From the NCBI RefSeq assembly GCF_910589175.1, contig NZ_CAJURR010000033.1, forward strand, positions 1-15,620: a DNA stretch of 15,620 nt, read 5' to 3'. Both the position numbers and the translations under genes were made by a program. This document shows, piece after piece, positions 1-6,773 of the stretch. Under the pieces are notes generated by a model. The model saw nothing but the letters and a program-made list of their open reading frames with translations, was not told the DNA's origin and made no database searches. The stretch comes from an uncultured Lactobacillus sp. (GTDB lineage Bacteria > Bacillota > Bacilli > Lactobacillales > Lactobacillaceae). Numbering within the stretch: the stretch's first letter is position 1; every line of letters starts with the position of its first letter.

Positions 1-1031
1 GGTATGCGGTTGGAACAATCCTTATTATTGTCAACATGCAATTTGATGCTGAACAATTATGGAAATTAGCACCAATTGTATACTGGCTAAGTGTATTTTT
101 AATGTTCGCAATCCTAGTCTTTTATAGTCGAGCCTATTATGCTAGTACAGGGGCTAAGAGTTGGTTTGCAATTGGACCATTTACGTTTCAGCCTTCGGAA
201 ATAATGAAGCCTGCCTATATTTTAATGATGGGACGTGTTATTACGACTCATAATAATCGATATAGTGTGCATACTGTTGATTCAGATTGGCGATTAATTG
301 GGACAATGTTCCTATGGCTATTACCAATTTTGATTTCGCTGAAGTTTCAAAATGACTTTGGGACTGGGTTAGTATTCTTCGCTATTTTCTGTGGAATGGT
401 CTTAGTTTCTGGAGTTACTTGGCGAATTTTGGCGCCAGCAGCTACGATATTAGTTGTTGTTGGGGGTTCAGCCTTAGCGATGGTAACTAGTTCGGTTGGG
501 CGACAAATACTTGAACATGTTGGATTCCAAGCATACCAGTTTGATCGGGTTGATACCTGGCTTCATCCAGAACAGGATACAACTAACCAAGGGTATCAGT
601 TATGGCAGAGTATTAAGGCGGTTGGTTCTGGTGGTATTACTGGAACTGGTTTTAATAACTCAAAGGTTTATGTTCCGGTTCGTGAATCAGATATGATTTT
701 TTCCGTTATCGGTGAGAATTTTGGGTTCATTGGCGGGGTTTTATTAATCCTTATCTATTTGTTACTGATCTACTTAATGATTCGAGTAACATTCGACACC
801 AAGAACGAATTCTATGCTTATATCTCAACTGGGGTCATCATGATGATTTTATTCCACGTTTTTGAAAATATCGGAATGGGAATTGATCTTTTACCATTGA
901 CTGGTATCCCGCTACCATTTGTATCTCAAGGGGGATCAGCCTTATTAGGAAATATGATTGGAATTGGCTTGATTCTATCGATGAAGTGGCACCATAAAGA
1001 TTATATTTTTAGTACCGCTGGAGACTTTTAA
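1..1031 (+). CDS. rodA: RodA, SEDS-family peptidoglycan glycosyltransferase (5' end missing)
   Basis: RodA is the membrane glycosyltransferase that polymerises lipid II for cell elongation, working with a class B penicillin-binding protein. The frame is open from base 3, so 11 codons precede the first in-window ATG at 36. That ATG is internal, and an estimated 50-60 residues lie outside the window, judged from the usual family length near 400. Visible SEDS landmarks are QNDFGTGL (the family's Q-P-D-L-G-T motif, here with N), the extracellular-loop motif RESDMIFSVIGENFGFIGG, whose Asp corresponds to the proposed catalytic residue, and the C-terminal PLPFVSQGGSALLGNMIGIG. About eight hydrophobic segments are visible. 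SDMIFSVIGE and the general layout fit RodA better than FtsW, but the two are close paralogues. The gene ends at a shared bidirectional terminator. Confidence 0.93.
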   Translation, partial: YAVGTILIIVNMQFDAEQLWKLAPIVYWLSVFLMFAILVFYSRAYYASTGAKSWFAIGPFTFQPSEIMKPAYILMMGRVITTHNNRYSVHTVDSDWRLIGTMFLWLLPILISLKFQNDFGTGLVFFAIFCGMVLVSGVTWRILAPAATILVVVGGSALAMVTSSVGRQILEHVGFQAYQFDRVDTWLHPEQDTTNQGYQLWQSIKAVGSGGITGTGFNNSKVYVPVRESDMIFSVIGENFGFIGGVLLILIYLLLIYLMIRVTFDTKNEFYAYISTGVIMMILFHVFENIGMGIDLLPLTGIPLPFVSQGGSALLGNMIGIGLILSMKWHHKDYIFSTAGDF

Positions 1032-1037
1032 AAGTAT

Positions 1038-1075
1038 AAAAAAATACCTCATCATTTTTGATGAGGTATTTTTTT
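1038..1075. terminator. Bidirectional intrinsic terminator between rodA and uspA
   Basis: An 11-bp perfect stem (1044-1054 with 1059-1069, TTTT loop) is flanked by an A-run on the left and a T-run on the right, which lengthen the stem to about 17 bp. It therefore works as a U-tailed hairpin in both directions and ends the convergent rodA (+) and uspA (-) transcripts. Confidence 0.92.
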
Positions 1076-1079
1076 GCTC

Positions 1080-1559
1080 TTAATTTTTTCTATTTTTCTT
1101 AATATCTTCGTTTTGTGCAGCTGGTTGACGAATTACAAGAACATCACAAGCTGCAGTACGGGTAACATACTCCGTAATACTACCAATTAGTAATCTTTCT
1201 ACGGCGTTTAAACCCGTAGCACCTAAAATTATTAAATCGATATTGTGTTCTTCTGGAAACTCATGAGCAATGATATTCTTTGGAGAACCAAATTCAATTG
1301 AATAGTGAACATCTTTAACTCCAGCATCTTTAGCCCGGTTATAATATTCTTCAATTTTGGTTTTTGCCTCTTCAGATACTTGTTCAACCATTGCTGAATC
1401 AAAGCTAGAAACATCTTGAAATGCACGAGTATCTACTACGTGTAAAATTTCAAGAGTAGCACCGTTTCTTTTAGCTACTTCAACAGCTTTGCTAAATGCA
1501 ACGTCAGCTTCTTTTGAACCATCTACGGCAACTTGGATATGTTGGTATTGTTTTAACAT
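1080..1559 (-). CDS. Universal stress protein, UspA family
   Basis: This is a 159-residue single-domain universal stress protein. Such small cytoplasmic proteins bind ATP and are induced by starvation or stress; their exact biochemical role is usually unknown. The N-terminal strand carries VAVDGS (residues 10-15). The ATP-binding signature G-2x-G-9x-G-S is intact, with G113, G116, G126 and S127, so this is likely the nucleotide-binding UspA/MJ0577 type. Start choice: a longer frame could begin with GTG at 1568, but that GTG lies inside AGGTGATC (1570-1563), which is a perfect complement of the 16S rRNA 3' end. The ATG at 1559 sits six bases beyond its core and is preferred. The gene is last in the minus block and ends at the shared terminator. 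An extended -10 lies just upstream, so it may be transcribed alone. Confidence 0.95.
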   Translation of the reverse strand: MLKQYQHIQVAVDGSKEADVAFSKAVEVAKRNGATLEILHVVDTRAFQDVSSFDSAMVEQVSEEAKTKIEEYYNRAKDAGVKDVHYSIEFGSPKNIIAHEFPEEHNIDLIILGATGLNAVERLLIGSITEYVTRTAACDVLVIRQPAAQNEDIKKNRKN

Positions 1560-1580
1560 GTTGATCACCTCTCCATCAAT

Positions 1581-1589
1581 ATTTTACCA
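1581..1589 (-). promoter_or_regulatory. Possible extended -10 promoter of the uspA gene
   Basis: Read on the minus strand, TGG-TAAAAT is an extended -10 element. No good -35 lies 16-18 bp upstream. Transcription would start near 1574, giving a very short leader that begins at the ribosome binding site. The call rests on this motif alone. Confidence 0.4.
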
Positions 1590-1619
1590 AAATTTGATTT
1601 AAATAGAATAATAATAAAA

Positions 1620-1904
1620 CTATTCATTTAAATTCATGAAAGTAAATGAAAAGATGGAAAGCGCCATTGCAGCAATAATTAAGGTAATGAAATTAAATAT
1701 TTTAGGTAAGGTAAATAAAATAATAATCCCAATAAAACCAGTTAAAATTAACACTAAACTAGTAATTGAGAACAGCATATTAATTTTCTTATTTCCGATA
1801 AAAGTGAAAATAATGAATTGTCCTTTATTTTTACTTCTAATTAAATACCAAGCTGTAATAAACACTAATAAAATAAAAATTAGCATTAGAACTTTTAATA
1901 CCAC
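1620..1904 (-). CDS. Small three-segment membrane protein of unknown function
   Basis: I do not recognise this 94-residue protein. It has three strongly hydrophobic stretches, roughly residues 2-22, 43-65 and 69-90, separated by a short basic loop (RSKNKGQ) and a second loop with NKKIN. It is thus predicted to be a small integral membrane protein. The start is GTG at 1904, supported by a GAGG Shine-Dalgarno near 1913-1916. The in-frame ATG at 1886 has no ribosome binding site. It lies between the 6S RNA terminator (U-run about 19 nt before the start) and uspA (60 nt after its stop). There is no room for a separate promoter, so expression probably relies on read-through of 6S or rarA transcription. 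The overlapping plus-strand frame lacks a ribosome binding site. The gene is probably real, but low complexity leaves some doubt. Confidence 0.65.
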   Translation of the reverse strand: MVLKVLMLIFILLVFITAWYLIRSKNKGQFIIFTFIGNKKINMLFSITSLVLILTGFIGIIILFTLPKIFNFITLIIAAMALSIFSFTFMNLNE

Positions 1905-1923
1905 TTATTAAACCTCACTTAAT

Positions 1924-1946
1924 AAAAAAAGCGGCTTACGCCGCTT
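1924..1946 (-). terminator. Intrinsic terminator of the 6S RNA gene
   Basis: On the minus strand a GC-rich 7-bp stem AAGCGGC/GCCGCTT (1929-1935 with 1940-1946, 4-nt loop) is followed by seven U. It ends the 6S RNA and probably also rarA read-through transcripts. Confidence 0.9.
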
Positions 1947-2145
1947 CCTTGAATTTCAATAAAATCTGAGTTGACTGCAACATAATGACGCTTGTTGAAC
2001 CCGCAGTGTTCAAAATTTGAATCTATGTCGCAGTGAATATGGATCCTAGGACAAGCTAGTATTCCGATTCAGATGTTATTCATAAATTCCAACGTCTTTA
2101 GTTTGATCGGTCAACTTTGTAATTAGGTTGATCAACTCAGATCAC
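1924..2145 (-). ncRNA. ssrS: 6S RNA (RNA polymerase-binding regulatory RNA)
   Basis: 6S RNA mimics an open promoter and sequesters the housekeeping RNA polymerase holoenzyme in stationary phase. The stretch has its own promoter and terminator, no coding frame, and a length near 220 nt. Its ends close in a perfect 11-bp stem (1964-1974 with 2132-2142), as expected for the 6S rod. An apical hairpin (about 2035-2064, with paired GAATA/TATTC and CTAG/CTAG) caps the middle, and a large weakly paired region between would be the central bubble. Position supports the call: in Firmicutes 6S genes commonly sit next to rarA, which here ends just upstream on the same strand. I assigned it from structure and context, not from a covariance-model search; a different structured small RNA is the alternative. 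Confidence 0.82.
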
Positions 2146-2150
2146 TATCT

Positions 2151-2178
2151 ATTCTAGCAAAGATATGATTAATGTCAA
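2151..2178 (-). promoter_or_regulatory. Strong promoter of the 6S RNA gene
   Basis: Minus strand: consensus -35 TTGACA (2178-2173), 16-bp spacer, -10 TAGAAT (2156-2151) preceded by TGC, which makes it an extended -10. The predicted start is near 2145. It begins only 10 bp past the rarA stop codon. Confidence 0.88.
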
Positions 2179-2188
2179 TAAATTGGAT

Positions 2189-3484
2189 TTACTTTTGCAG
2201 CCCGTCTTTTTGCATTTTTTTTAGGCGCAGATATTGTCTTTTTAATGCATCTTCAACTTTAGAATTACCCTTCGGATTAAAGTAGGAGACATTTTTTAGG
2301 TTGTTAGGTAAGTATTGCTGGGCAATCCAATCACCTTGAAAGTCATGGGGATAAAGATAAGAAACACCATGATTTAAGGTAGCCGCTCCCTTGTAGTGTG
2401 CGTCCTTTAGACTATCAGGGATAGGATCATTCTGCTTATTTCGAATGTCACCTATTGCGGCATCAATTGCAGTAATTGCACTATTACTTTTGGGCGATAA
2501 GCAGAGTTCAATGACAGCATTTGACAAAATAATTCGCGCTTCTGGTAGACCTACCATTTGAGCGGCTTGTACTGCATTAACTGCACGACTGCAGGCTGGG
2601 GGATTAGCGAGTCCAATATCTTCATAGGCAATTACCAATAATCGTCTACAGATTGCTACTAAATCGCCAGATTCGCAGAGATTCCCTAGATAATAAAGTG
2701 CTGCATCTGTGTCAGAACCCCGAATTGATTTTTGAAAGGCAGATAATAAATCGTAGTGGCCATCACCATTTGCATCATAATTTTGAGATTTAAATTGGAT
2801 GGAATCTTGCATTTCAGCTTTATCAATTACTAGTTTATTATCAGCGTTCTCCTGTTTTTCTTCTTTTGTTGATAGAACTGCTAATTCTAATGCATTAAGG
2901 ATTGCTCTTAAATCGCCATTTCCTTTTTCAATGAGGAGATTACGCGCATCTTTTGTTAACTCTACATTGTATTTACCTAATCCTGTTTCGGAATCTTTAA
3001 GAGCACGATCAATCGCGTGCGAAATATCCATTTCTTTAAGACGATGTAATTCAAAAATCTGACATCTGGATCGAATAGCGGGAGAGATGGAAATATAGGG
3101 ATTTTCTGTCGTAGCACCGATTAAAATAATATTCCCTGATTCTAAAAGAGGTAATAGAAAGTCTTGCTTTGTTTTGTCTAAACGATGTATTTCATCTAAA
3201 AGTAAGATGACAGTTCCACTCATTTTTCCTTCTTCAGCAACGATTTGAAGATCTTTTTTTGTGTCAGTTGCTGCATTAAGTTTTCTAAATGCATATTTAG
3301 TGGAACCTGCGATTGCGCTGGCAATACTAGTTTTTCCAATACCAGGAGGTCCATAAAGAATCATTGAAGATAGAAGTTTAGCTTCGACCATTCGTCTAAT
3401 TATTTTCTTATTTCCTACTAAATGTTCTTGACCAACAACTTCATCTAAGTTTTTGGGGCGCATACGATAAGCAAGAGGTTGCAT
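2189..3484 (-). CDS. rarA: RarA/MgsA, AAA+ replication-recombination ATPase
   Basis: RarA is a clamp-loader-like AAA+ ATPase that acts at stalled replication forks with SSB and recombination proteins. The 431-residue length is normal. Visible motifs are Walker A GPPGIGKT (45-52), Walker B with DEIH (97-100), sensor 1 GATTEN (123-128) and the SRC arginine-finger motif (139-141). The C-terminal helical tetramerisation part includes YEDIGLANP, typical of the family. The start is ATG at 3484, with AAAGGA inside the end of yueI; only 2 nt separate the yueI stop from this start, so translation is probably coupled. No terminator follows before the 6S promoter, so rarA mRNA probably runs through the 6S gene to its terminator. 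Confidence 0.97.
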   Translation of the reverse strand: MQPLAYRMRPKNLDEVVGQEHLVGNKKIIRRMVEAKLLSSMILYGPPGIGKTSIASAIAGSTKYAFRKLNAATDTKKDLQIVAEEGKMSGTVILLLDEIHRLDKTKQDFLLPLLESGNIILIGATTENPYISISPAIRSRCQIFELHRLKEMDISHAIDRALKDSETGLGKYNVELTKDARNLLIEKGNGDLRAILNALELAVLSTKEEKQENADNKLVIDKAEMQDSIQFKSQNYDANGDGHYDLLSAFQKSIRGSDTDAALYYLGNLCESGDLVAICRRLLVIAYEDIGLANPPACSRAVNAVQAAQMVGLPEARIILSNAVIELCLSPKSNSAITAIDAAIGDIRNKQNDPIPDSLKDAHYKGAATLNHGVSYLYPHDFQGDWIAQQYLPNNLKNVSYFNPKGNSKVEDALKRQYLRLKKMQKDGLQK

Positions 3485-3486
3485 AA

Positions 3487-3951
3487 TTAGTCCTTTTTTC
3501 TAAATAATTTGTCCCAGAAATTTTCTTTTTTTGGTTTTGATAATTGTTCATGTGGCACTTCTGGAGCATATACTTGGTTGATGTCAATTCGATAATGATT
3601 AATAGCAGTTTTTGAAACTACTAAAACGCCAGTGGAGTCTGGTTCGTTTTTGGCAGTTTCGTCATTTATTAAAGTGAACTTAATATCTTTTTGTGAACAC
3701 AAACTCATTAATTTACTAATAAATTTATTTTGAGGCATTTTACCATTGATTAAGATAGTATAATTTTTAAAGTCATTTAAATGGTCTAAAAACAAAGTAT
3801 CTAAGGCCCGGTTATCGGTTTCTTTTACAGTCATTCTTACTAGAACTCGTTCACGTAAAGAACCTAAATATCTTCTCCGTTCATCGGGACAAGTTTGAGG
3901 AGTAATACCTTTAGCAGCATGTTCAAGACGTGTATTTAAATCTTCAGTCAT
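3487..3951 (-). CDS. yueI: YueI-family protein (DUF1694)
   Basis: This is a 154-residue cytoplasmic protein of the widespread but functionally uncharacterised Firmicutes YueI/DUF1694 family. The recognisable part is the N-terminal block with RRYLGSLRERVLVRMT (about residues 26-41), matching the family's Y-L-G-x-x-R-E-R-V pattern. It is followed by an alternating alpha/beta region with YTILINGKMP and a segment ending in YRIDINQVY. The C-terminus is short, charged and probably disordered (KPKKENFWDKLFRKK). The start is ATG at 3951 with AAGGA nine bases upstream. It is the first gene of a two-gene unit with rarA, so a link to replication or stress is possible, but that is only inference from position. 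Confidence 0.85.
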   Translation of the reverse strand: MTEDLNTRLEHAAKGITPQTCPDERRRYLGSLRERVLVRMTVKETDNRALDTLFLDHLNDFKNYTILINGKMPQNKFISKLMSLCSQKDIKFTLINDETAKNEPDSTGVLVVSKTAINHYRIDINQVYAPEVPHEQLSKPKKENFWDKLFRKKD

Positions 3952-3968
3952 ATTTCTTTTTCCTTTTT

Positions 3969-3999
3969 ATAATAAAATATTACATTCTTAGTGTAGCAA
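3969..3999 (-). promoter_or_regulatory. Possible promoter for yueI-rarA
   Basis: Minus strand: TTGCTA (3999-3994), then TATTAT (3974-3969) at a rather long 19-bp spacing. Neighbouring AT-rich hexamers could equally be the -10. A promoter is expected here because the rpsD terminator lies just upstream. Confidence 0.35.
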
Positions 4000-4017
4000 G
4001 TGGAAAAGAAGAAAACA

Positions 4018-4049
4018 AAAAAGTCTTTCCAAAAGAGGAAAGACTTTTT
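4018..4049 (-). terminator. Intrinsic terminator of rpsD
   Basis: A 13-bp perfect stem (4018-4030 with 4037-4049, 6-nt loop) is A-rich on one flank and U-rich on the other. It lies 19 nt past the rpsD stop codon and separates rpsD from yueI-rarA. Flanking symmetry would let it act in both directions. Confidence 0.9.
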
Positions 4050-4067
4050 GTAATGAAGCAGTAAGTA

Positions 4068-4679
4068 TTAAAGCTTCTTGTTGTACCATTCAACGATAAG
4101 AGCTTCATCAACTTCTGGTTCCATTTCGTCACGTTCTGGAAGACGAACTAAAGTACCAGTCATCTTGCTGTCGTCAAATGAAACAAATGGTGGACGTGAT
4201 ACAACTGCATCTAAAGCGTCCTTAACTTGTTGCAAGTTCTTTGACTTATCTCTTAAGCTGATTTCTTGACCAACTTTAACTTCGTATGAAGGAATGTCAA
4301 CACGCTTGCCATCTACTAAGATGTGACCGTGGTTAACAAGTTGTCTAGCTTGTTCTCTAGTTGAAGCTAAACCTAAGCGGTAAACGATGTTGTCTAAACG
4401 TCTTTCAAGTAAAGCCATAAAGTTAACACCGTGCTTACCTTCACGAATCTTGCCGGCACGGATGAATAAGTTTTGGAATTGACGTTCATTTAAACCAAAC
4501 ATCCAACGTAACTTTTGCTTTTCTTTTAATTGTTGACCATATTCAGAAACCTTTGCACGGTTGTTAGGACCATGATCACCAGGTGCGTAGTTACGACGGC
4601 TAATTTCCTTACCAGTACCTGAAAGTGAGATACCTAAGCGTCTTGAACGTTTCCAACTTGGACCAGTATATCTTGACAT
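4068..4679 (-). CDS. rpsD: 30S ribosomal protein S4
   Basis: S4 is a primary 16S rRNA-binding protein that nucleates assembly of the 30S body and, in Bacillus, represses its own mRNA. The 203-residue protein starts [16 protein letters not shown] and has no N-terminal zinc-binding cysteines (the Cys-free form). The S4 RNA-binding domain runs from about residue 93 ([14 protein letters not shown]) through [15 protein letters not shown], and the protein ends in VEWYNKKL. The start is ATG at 4679, with GGAGGA (4691-4686) six bases upstream. A 25-codon upstream extension in the same frame is rejected because it crosses the leader structure and the ribosome binding site. It is a single-gene transcript with its own promoter, leader and terminator. 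Confidence 0.98.
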   Translation of the reverse strand: MSRYTGPSWKRSRRLGISLSGTGKEISRRNYAPGDHGPNNRAKVSEYGQQLKEKQKLRWMFGLNERQFQNLFIRAGKIREGKHGVNFMALLERRLDNIVYRLGLASTREQARQLVNHGHILVDGKRVDIPSYEVKVGQEISLRDKSKNLQQVKDALDAVVSRPPFVSFDDSKMTGTLVRLPERDEMEPEVDEALIVEWYNKKL

Positions 4680-4851
4680 AAAAAATCCTCCATAAAAAAT
4701 AATAATTTTTTGGAGTAAAATATGAGAAATAAGTTCAACATTCGTGCATCTCAAGTTGCATGTTTCGCCCAGTGCAGCGCGGGTTACTCGTTCACTAAAC
4801 GCCTCAAGATGTTGACGTTCTTGTCACTTATTGCTGCAAATATTTTACACG
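4680..4851 (-). promoter_or_regulatory. Structured rpsD leader, probable S4 autoregulatory element
   Basis: The ~170-nt untranslated leader folds strongly. One 14-nt strand (4728-4741) pairs completely with two separate blocks, 4809-4815 and 4826-4832, leaving a 10-nt bulge. Inside it, GUUU/AAAC and AGUG/CACU (4797-4800 with 4762-4765, 4793-4796 with 4771-4774) form a second helix with a GGGCG bulge, around a GC-rich loop. In Bacillus subtilis the rpsD leader is bound by S4 to repress translation, and the position fits that. I cannot align it to the known element, so the S4-binding assignment is inference. Confidence 0.6.
4686..4715 (-). promoter_or_regulatory. Hairpin that pairs the rpsD Shine-Dalgarno
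   Basis: In the rpsD mRNA, CUCCA (4715-4711) can pair with UGGAG (4692-4688), and the A-run can pair with the U-run between them around a UUAUUA-type loop, giving about 10 bp with one bulge. UGGAG is most of the ribosome binding site, so the hairpin would hide it. The pairing is seen in sequence; a regulatory role is inferred. Confidence 0.5.
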
Positions 4852-4857
4852 AAGACT

Positions 4858-4886
4858 ATTATAGTAAGAAATATGTTTTAAAGCAA
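4858..4886 (-). promoter_or_regulatory. rpsD promoter
   Basis: Minus strand: -35 TTGCTT (4886-4881), 17-bp spacer, perfect -10 TATAAT (4863-4858). The start is near 4851, which sets the leader length at about 172 nt. Confidence 0.85.
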
Positions 4887-4926
4887 GTAAAAGTAGAGAT
4901 TTTCTAGCTGGTATTAAGATGAAGTC

Positions 4927-4935
4927 TGGTATAAT
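4927..4935 (+). promoter_or_regulatory. ezrA extended -10 promoter
   Basis: TGG-TATAAT is a perfect extended -10 without a clear -35. The predicted start, near 4942, leaves a leader of about 17 nt containing only the GGAGGG ribosome binding site. It is divergent from the rpsD promoter, about 40 bp away. Confidence 0.7.
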
Positions 4936-4958
4936 TAATATGAAATATGGAGGGTATT

Positions 4959-6683
4959 ATGTCATCAGGGTTATCTATTCTTATTATTGTAATATTGATT
5001 GCTATAATTGCTGTTATTGCTACAGTTGTTATTCTTAATAAGTATTTTAATCATCAGATTGCGGAATTAGATGCGCTAACTGATGAATTGAAAGATATTA
5101 GCGTTGAAGAAGATATTAAACGTTTAGAGAAAATGGAATTAGCCGGAAAAAGTTTGGAAACTTTTAAAAGATGGCAGAAAGTATACCAGAAGGTTGATAC
5201 TAAGGACGTTGGAGAATTAAAGCATCTTCTTGAACAAGCGGCTGGGCTTAATGCAAAATTTAATTTAATAAAAACTCGCCAATTAATTAAAGAAGCAACA
5301 GAATTATTACAGACTAATCAAGATAATGTAGAACACAGTAAGCAAGTATTTACTAATTTACTCGAAGCAAATCGAGATAATCAAAAGCACTATGCTGCTT
5401 TATCAAAAGACTACCAACAACTACGTAAAAAAATATTATCCCAATCTTTTAATTATGGGAATGCAATTGATCAGATTGAAGAAGATCTGGCGACTTTAGA
5501 AAGTGATTTTCAAACTGTAAAGAATTTATCTGGTGAAGGAGATCATGAAGAAGCAAAGAAAGTATTAGTTAAAATTGATACACAGCTTACCACTTTAAAA
5601 ACTGATCTTCCTAAGATAGAGAACTTTGATCAAGAGTTGAAAAATGTTTTTCCCGACCAACTTAACGAACTCAGCAATACTTACCGTCAAATGATAAAAG
5701 ATAAGTACAAAATTACTGAAGTGGATGTACTAGAAGAAATCAAGAGCTTAAGAGAACTAGTTGATAGTACTAAAAAGAGTCTTACCAAATTAGAGCTTAA
5801 AAAGGTTGAAAAGAATAATAAAGAAATAAGTACACGAATTGATAGCTTATATGACATTCTTACAAAAGAATTTAAAGCTCGGCCATTTGTTGATAAAAAT
5901 CAAGATAAAATTGTTCAAATTCTTTCCCATGTTGGAAATGCATCTAATCAACTTGTAGCTAAGTTAGAGCATGTGGATCAAAGTTATGAATTGACACATG
6001 GAGAGCTAGCTGAAGCTAGACAACTAAAAAGTCAAGTTAGCCGAATGAATTCTGACTTTGATGTTGACTGTCAAAAACTAGCTGATGGCAACGGTGTTTA
6101 TTCTCAAATTGAGAATAAGTGGCTAACCATGTTAGATAATTTAAAAGAAATTGAAAAGACTGAGAAAAAACTCTCAAATGATATAGATGGACTATTTGAT
6201 GCAGAAAAAATTGCTAATGATTCTATAATTCATTTTAAGCAAGAAATTTCTTTAGTTTATCGAAAAGTTGAACGACGTCAGTTACCAGGAAAGCCTGAAA
6301 GTTTCATTCAAATGTATACTTTAGTCTTAAATGAAGTTAAGCATACAGATAATGAATTGAATCAAGTTAGAATAAATATGGAAAAAATATCTAGTGAACT
6401 GATTCAGATTCAAGAAGATATTGAACGTTTAAAGAAAGAAGCAGATGAGATTTTAAATTCTGCTGATTTAGTTGAATTGACTATGCAATATTCAAATAAA
6501 TATCTTTCAAATCCTGAAATTAAACGCGCACGTAAAGAAGCTTATGATTTATATCAGAATAAATATGAGTATAAAGAAGCGTTGGACGTAATTGCGACAG
6601 CGCTAGAAAAGGTAGAGCCAGGAAGCTATCAAAGAATTGAAAAAGAATACTATAGCGAGCAAGAAGCAGACGAAGAAGAGTAA
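4959..6683 (+). CDS. ezrA: EzrA, septation ring formation regulator
   Basis: EzrA is a membrane-anchored, spectrin-like coiled-coil protein that restrains FtsZ ring formation at aberrant sites and helps recruit wall-synthesis enzymes to the septum. The 574-residue product has one N-terminal membrane segment (about 4-26), then almost entirely charged helical coiled coil to the end, as in the family. The C-terminal conserved patch reads YQNKYEYKEAL around Q533-N534-K535, where the family's so-called QNR patch usually has Arg, followed by ALEKVEPGSYQRIEKEYY. The start is ATG at 4959, four bases after GGAGGG; the upstream in-frame ATG at 4947 overlaps that ribosome binding site and is rejected. 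It has its own promoter and is followed by a terminator. Confidence 0.95.
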   Translation: MSSGLSILIIVILIAIIAVIATVVILNKYFNHQIAELDALTDELKDISVEEDIKRLEKMELAGKSLETFKRWQKVYQKVDTKDVGELKHLLEQAAGLNAKFNLIKTRQLIKEATELLQTNQDNVEHSKQVFTNLLEANRDNQKHYAALSKDYQQLRKKILSQSFNYGNAIDQIEEDLATLESDFQTVKNLSGEGDHEEAKKVLVKIDTQLTTLKTDLPKIENFDQELKNVFPDQLNELSNTYRQMIKDKYKITEVDVLEEIKSLRELVDSTKKSLTKLELKKVEKNNKEISTRIDSLYDILTKEFKARPFVDKNQDKIVQILSHVGNASNQLVAKLEHVDQSYELTHGELAEARQLKSQVSRMNSDFDVDCQKLADGNGVYSQIENKWLTMLDNLKEIEKTEKKLSNDIDGLFDAEKIANDSIIHFKQEISLVYRKVERRQLPGKPESFIQMYTLVLNEVKHTDNELNQVRINMEKISSELIQIQEDIERLKKEADEILNSADLVELTMQYSNKYLSNPEIKRARKEAYDLYQNKYEYKEALDVIATALEKVEPGSYQRIEKEYYSEQEADEEE

Positions 6684-6687
6684 AAGA

Positions 6688-6716
6688 TTGAAGCAATAGT
6701 ATTTTTAAGTTAAGAT
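6688..6716 (+). promoter_or_regulatory. Possible nifZ-thiI promoter
   Basis: TTGAAG (6688-6693), 17-bp spacer, TAAGAT (6711-6716), just past the ezrA stop. The predicted start near 6723 would place the following terminator hairpin inside the nifZ leader. Confidence 0.45.
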
Positions 6717-6730
6717 TTTATATGATTATC

Positions 6731-6758
6731 AAACGACCATCTTCTATGGTCGTTTTTT
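6731..6758 (+). terminator. Intrinsic terminator after ezrA, abutting the nifZ ribosome binding site
   Basis: A 10-bp perfect stem AAACGACCAT/ATGGTCGTTT (6731-6740 with 6746-6755, CTTCT loop) is followed by six T in total. The T-run runs straight into the AGGGGAG ribosome binding site of nifZ at 6759. Confidence 0.88.
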
Positions 6759-6773
6759 AGGGGAGAAAGAAAA

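Noticed and set aside
1636..1911. Plus-strand open frame of 91 codons opposite the small membrane protein gene
   Set aside because: It has no ribosome binding site and is the complement of an AT-rich hydrophobic coding region. The minus frame has a GAGG site and membrane-protein character.
4680..4754. 25-codon N-terminal extension of rpsD
   Set aside because: It would cover the leader helix, the hairpin and the GGAGGA site. S4 proteins start MSRYTGP at 4679.
4722..4907. Plus-strand open frame inside the rpsD leader
   Set aside because: It has no ribosome binding site, lies across paired RNA and the rpsD promoter, and its composition does not look like protein.
4947..4958. Upstream ATG for ezrA
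   Set aside because: It overlaps the GGAGGG ribosome binding site and is too close to the predicted transcription start; the ATG at 4959 is correctly spaced.
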